DNA of 25,576 nucleotides, from contig CAXTTV010000056.1 of assembly GCA_964247295.1 (NCBI GenBank), positions 1 to 25,576 on the forward strand. Reading direction: 5' to 3'. Each line of letters opens with the position of its first letter. Within the stretch, counting starts at the first letter, position 1. The notes beneath the pieces were generated by a model that was not told the origin of the DNA, did no database searches, and worked only from the letters and a program-made list of their open reading frames with translations. Positions 22,749 through 25,576 of the stretch are shown one piece after another. The DNA is from CAXTTV01 sp964247295 (GTDB lineage: Bacteria > Chloroflexota > Ktedonobacteria > Ktedonobacterales > Ktedonobacteraceae). The translations under genes and the position numbers were made by a program.

Positions 22749-23464
22749 GCCACTGAAATAGTTGGTTGTCTTGATGAGTGCAGTGGGTGGGAACGATACT
22801 CATCTTCCTGCTCAGTGACGCGTAGCACTCGTCGTAGGTTGGTCAGCGCCGCCTGAATCCGTTTTTTTAAGGTATTTTCTGAGGTGGAAAGGGAGCTCGC
22901 CATCTCTGGTAATGTCATTCCATTATAATAATGGAGAACAATTACCACGCGCTGCTTGATTGGGAGTTTGTCGATTGCCTGAGCCAGATCCCAGTCTCGC
23001 TCCATGCGGCCCTTCGTATGGTCGGCAGCCTGAGCCATAAGATCGGTTTCCTGCTCCGATAGGGCTTGTCGCAAGAAATTAGCTGAGCGAGTCAGGCGAC
23101 GTTTAAAGCTAATGCACTGGTTAACCACAATTCGCATAAGCCAGGGACGTAGGGCCCCCGCCTCACGGAGATCAGGTAGATGATGCCATGCCTGAATGAG
23201 AGCATCTTGAACCACATCCTCAGCTATATCACGATCGTTAACAATCATACAGGCGGTTCGTAGCATCAGAGAGCTATACTGATCTACAATTGCTGTAAAG
23301 GCCGCCTGGTCTCCCTGAAGAGCATTGAACACCATTTTCTGCTGCTCTGTAACCTCTGGGCTCTCAGAAACTTCGTTTTTGCTCTCCTCTGTAGGATTTT
23401 CTGTGTTCTCTATCTCGTCAGATGCCTCAACAGGGCCCCGATTGTATTCAGAATTAACGGACAT
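22745..23464 (-). CDS. ECF-type RNA polymerase sigma factor
   Basis: A 239-residue sigma-70 family factor with regions 2 and 4 only. Region 2: DQAAFTAIVDQYSSLMLRTACMIV then DIAEDVVQDALIQAWHHL and LRPWLMRIVVNQCISFKRR (52-123). Region 4: AIDKLPIKQRVVIVLHYYNGMTLPEMA then STSENTLKKRIQAALTNLRRVL (163-214), with the helix-turn-helix. The N-terminal 45 residues are an unusual acidic Glu/Ser-rich tail. No anti-sigma gene is adjacent in this window, unlike many ECF loci. ATG 23464 with AGGAGG about 12 bp upstream. It would direct polymerase to a set of stress- or surface-response genes; targets are unknown. Confidence 0.92.
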   Translation of the reverse strand: MSVNSEYNRGPVEASDEIENTENPTEESKNEVSESPEVTEQQKMVFNALQGDQAAFTAIVDQYSSLMLRTACMIVNDRDIAEDVVQDALIQAWHHLPDLREAGALRPWLMRIVVNQCISFKRRLTRSANFLRQALSEQETDLMAQAADHTKGRMERDWDLAQAIDKLPIKQRVVIVLHYYNGMTLPEMASSLSTSENTLKKRIQAALTNLRRVLRVTEQEDEYRSHPLHSSRQPTISVA

Positions 23465-23728
23465 TACGTTCTAATCCTCCTGTGTTTGTTGTACAAACTA
23501 TATACAGAAATATAACACGAGGTCTGCTCGTTATCAAGGTGTGCACGCTCATGGGTTTTTGTATGAATAAGCTTTGTACAACGTTTTCGAGGAAAATGGA
23601 AAGGAAATTGTGTTAAAAGTCTCCTAATACCTTTTTTATCTGGCAAGAAAAGGATGAATGATCTCAACCTTTAGAGGGGATATACCAAGGAAACATTTTT
23701 GATTTTGGAAGGGGTTTGCAACGACTTC

Positions 23729-24640
23729 TTACACCTGGGTGGCACGGGTAAAGACGGCGTTACGTCCATGATCGCGTTCGAGGGCGATAAACAACTGAAG
23801 CCCCTGGCCGTAAAGATCCTCGCGTCGGGTCAGACGGGCGGCCTCGCGTTGATAGCCAAGCTTTAGCAGGGTTCGGTAAGCAACCCATTCGGCGAACCCT
23901 TCGATAATCACGAGTTGTTGATTGTCGGGAGTGTAATCAGACTGCCAGGCATGGGCCAGTTCGTGAGCAGCGACAGCGCGAAACAATGGCTCTGGCAAAA
24001 GCTGCTCAATGTAGATCTTGCGTTCCTCATTGATGCGCCGAAAGAAGCCCAGGAAATGTTGTTGTTCGCTGGAGCCGGGAAGCTCGATAGCGCGACCTGC
24101 CGTTTGTTGTTGATGTAGACGAATAAGATGCTCGCGTGAGACCATCTGTAGCTCTGGCAAAAGCGGGATCTGTAGAGCAAGCTCTTGGCTCAACAGAGCC
24201 CATATCTCCTGATAGATCTCCTCCGCCTGCTTCTGTGTTTTCACCGCCTGTTGGTAGCAAGAGGAGCAGCGGTAGATCTGGCTGGCCCCGTTCGAGAGGA
24301 TCTTCCCTTGATTGTTGATAGGTACGTGACAGATCTCGCAGCGTGGTCGATTTTGTACGCAGTCCTCACAGTACCGAACAGGGGTATCGCCAATAATAAA
24401 GTAGCGTTGAAGAATAGGTTGCTGGCAACAGGCACAGATGGATAACTTTTGGTGGCAGGTCTGGCAGACGTGCAGATGGCGGGCCGGGATCAGATTTTTC
24501 GTTGGAATAGAACAGAGATCGCAGTGGGAAATTGTCTGTGAACACTGCTCACAGACAATGAGCCCATTATCATACATAAGATAAGAGCCGGAGAGTGAGC
24601 GACCGCAGAGGTGGCAGAAACGAGCTTGTTTTGTTGGCAT
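23729..24640 (-). CDS. DA1-like metallopeptidase with four LIM-like zinc ribbons
   Basis: A 303-residue protein. The N-terminal half has eight CxxC pairs that set up four zinc ribbons: Cys 9/12/30/33, 40/43/59/62, 69/72/91/94 and 101/104/125/128. A linker helix (135-160) is followed by a peptidase region: HELAHAW (226-232, HExxH) and IIEGFAEWVAY (245-255), where Glu247 is the likely third zinc ligand. This layout, LIM-like fingers plus HExxHxW peptidase, resembles plant DA1 (a ubiquitin-activated peptidase) and its bacterial homologs. No signal peptide is seen, so it should be cytoplasmic. The ubiquitin link of DA1 cannot apply directly in bacteria; substrate and activator are unknown. Monocistronic, ATG 24640. 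Confidence 0.82.
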   Translation of the reverse strand: MPTKQARFCHLCGRSLSGSYLMYDNGLIVCEQCSQTISHCDLCSIPTKNLIPARHLHVCQTCHQKLSICACCQQPILQRYFIIGDTPVRYCEDCVQNRPRCEICHVPINNQGKILSNGASQIYRCSSCYQQAVKTQKQAEEIYQEIWALLSQELALQIPLLPELQMVSREHLIRLHQQQTAGRAIELPGSSEQQHFLGFFRRINEERKIYIEQLLPEPLFRAVAAHELAHAWQSDYTPDNQQLVIIEGFAEWVAYRTLLKLGYQREAARLTRREDLYGQGLQLFIALERDHGRNAVFTRATQV

Positions 24641-24766
24641 AATTGTTGATAATTTTGTGAAGGAATAAGCTTAAAACATACACAATTATTGTATCACATA
24701 CATTGGGTAGAAGAGGTGAAAGCTAAAAAATTCTCAAGCAAAGATTGAAGCTTTCACCAGTAGAAG

Positions 24767-25576
24767 CTAGCAGCGTCCAGATAATGCCCTATCCATCCTT
24801 AATTCATCGTGCATCTCAAGGAGATCAGCCTCCTCCATTTTTGTGATTGGATCAGGATGGTGAAAGTGGTGTGGATGAGTTGTACGCCACTCGGTCCAGA
24901 GGGCCACAATCAGTGCCTGGATGACGCCAGCCAGGGGTGAGGCAAAAAGCGCGCCCCAGACTCCAAAGATTTCTCCCCCGGTCACCAGCGCCACCAGAGA
25001 GATAATTGGATGCAGGCCGATGGCCTTACCCACGATCCTCGGTCCAATAATATCTCCCTCAATAATATGAACTCCGATAAAATATCCCAGCACCAGGATC
25101 GTTGTGATCCAGCCCTGTGAGAGCGCGATCAACACACAGATTAACCCAGAGGTCAAAGTCCCAATCACAGGAATGAACTCTAGAACAAAGGCGAGCACGC
25201 CCAGCAAGATCGCGTAGGGAACCTGAAAAATCCCCATGCCTATACCGACCATGAGACCAATCAGGGTTGCGAGCAAAAACTGACCACGAATATAGCCACC
25301 GACAATTCGCTGAAGCGTATCTAGTAAGAAGTTCATACGAGATTGCTGGGCAAGCGGCATGTTTTTACGTAACCAGTCAACGACACGATTGCCATCTACC
25401 AGAAAATACACACTGATAACCGCGACCAGAATCACATCCAAGAAAAAGTTAAAGATGCTTGTTAATAAATCTACAGCATTGGTTGCCAGATCCTGCACTT
25501 GATGGAACAATTGATCGCCCATGCTCTGGATCTGCGCCTGGCTGATGCCAAAGCGTTTCAAGGTTGCCAGCAGGGG
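24767..25576 (-). CDS. AI-2E family transporter (PerM-like), C-terminal part, N-terminus outside window
   Basis: About 270 residues of a polytopic membrane protein of the AI-2E/PerM family, running off the right edge; the frame is open to base 25576 (PLLATLKRFG...), so the apparent TTG start at 25561 is not the real start and roughly 80-120 N-terminal residues are missing. Seen: VAVISVYFLVDGNRVVDWLRK, GYIRGQFLLATLIGLMVGIG, VLEFIPVIGTLTSGLICVLIAL (the FIP-x-IG block of the family), HIIEGDIIGPRIVGKAIGLHP and GGEIFGVWGALFASPLAGV. The C-terminus is His-rich (HPHHFHHP). From family knowledge some members export signal molecules or Na+/H+; many have no known substrate. No partner gene is visible. 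Confidence 0.93.
   Translation of the reverse strand, partial: PLLATLKRFGISQAQIQSMGDQLFHQVQDLATNAVDLLTSIFNFFLDVILVAVISVYFLVDGNRVVDWLRKNMPLAQQSRMNFLLDTLQRIVGGYIRGQFLLATLIGLMVGIGMGIFQVPYAILLGVLAFVLEFIPVIGTLTSGLICVLIALSQGWITTILVLGYFIGVHIIEGDIIGPRIVGKAIGLHPIISLVALVTGGEIFGVWGALFASPLAGVIQALIVALWTEWRTTHPHHFHHPDPITKMEEADLLEMHDELRMDRALSGRC

Noticed and set aside
23465..23667. Small minus-strand frame upstream of the sigma factor gene
   Set aside because: It abuts the sigma start, shows no domain or helix pattern and covers the expected promoter and ribosome site.
24185..24445. Reading frames on the + strand opposite the DA1-like gene
   Set aside because: No ribosome sites, no recognisable motifs, and they mirror the Cys-rich coding strand.

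Overview
The window reads as chromosomal DNA of a free-living Chloroflexota bacterium, most likely class Ktedonobacteria. This is an inference from the gene mix, not a database match: about 50% GC, a DnaB/DnaD/DnaC-like replication cluster, an Ssp-type DnaB mini-intein, lipid/carotenoid-type oxidoreductases, a secreted beta-propeller glycosidase, LIM-like zinc ribbons and paralogous GT-C membrane proteins. There is no phage, plasmid, CRISPR, rRNA or tRNA signature. Most genes are compact and rightly spaced; accessory signals sit in five longer intergenic stretches.

Left part (1-6750). A rho fragment, a zinc-ribbon protein and pyrimidine-nucleoside phosphorylase run rightward as a probable operon. 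They converge, with a 6-bp gap, on a leftward operon: HAD phosphatase, class I methyltransferase, and a CruA/CruP-like flavoprotein. Further right is leftward clpP with its own terminator. ClpP has Asn where the catalytic Asp is expected.

Middle (6900-15650). A 127-bp MITE-like element with a target-site duplication lies upstream of clpP. Next come two tandem paralogous GT-C type membrane glycosyltransferase-like proteins. They are followed by a leftward replication operon: dnaB (with a 166-residue inserted mini-intein), a DnaD-domain gene, and a DnaC/DnaI-like loader ending in a strong intrinsic terminator. Upstream of dnaB is a 716-bp region with a cluster of six DnaA-box-like sites, a degenerate repeat, and a long hairpin with a T-tract in front of the next gene.

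Right part (15650-25576). Two cyclophilin genes (one membrane-anchored, one cytoplasmic) are separated by a terminator and a second copy of the MITE-like element, inserted in the T-tract of that terminator. Then come an uncharacterised membrane protein and signal peptidase I (both leftward), a 950-bp sparse region, a secreted sialidase-fold (GH93-like) protein, a degenerate GGDEF/MshEN-like protein converging with an ECF sigma factor (the two stop codons overlap), a four-zinc-ribbon DA1-like metallopeptidase, and the C-terminal part of an AI-2E family transporter that runs off the window edge.

The observations most worth a second look are the Gly/Arg-rich insert near the Rho Q-loop, the Ser-His-Asn ClpP, the MITE family with 9-10 bp target duplications, the DnaA-box cluster beside a helicase-loading operon, and the bacterial DA1-like protein. 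I did not find a clearly new multi-gene defence or mobile system.
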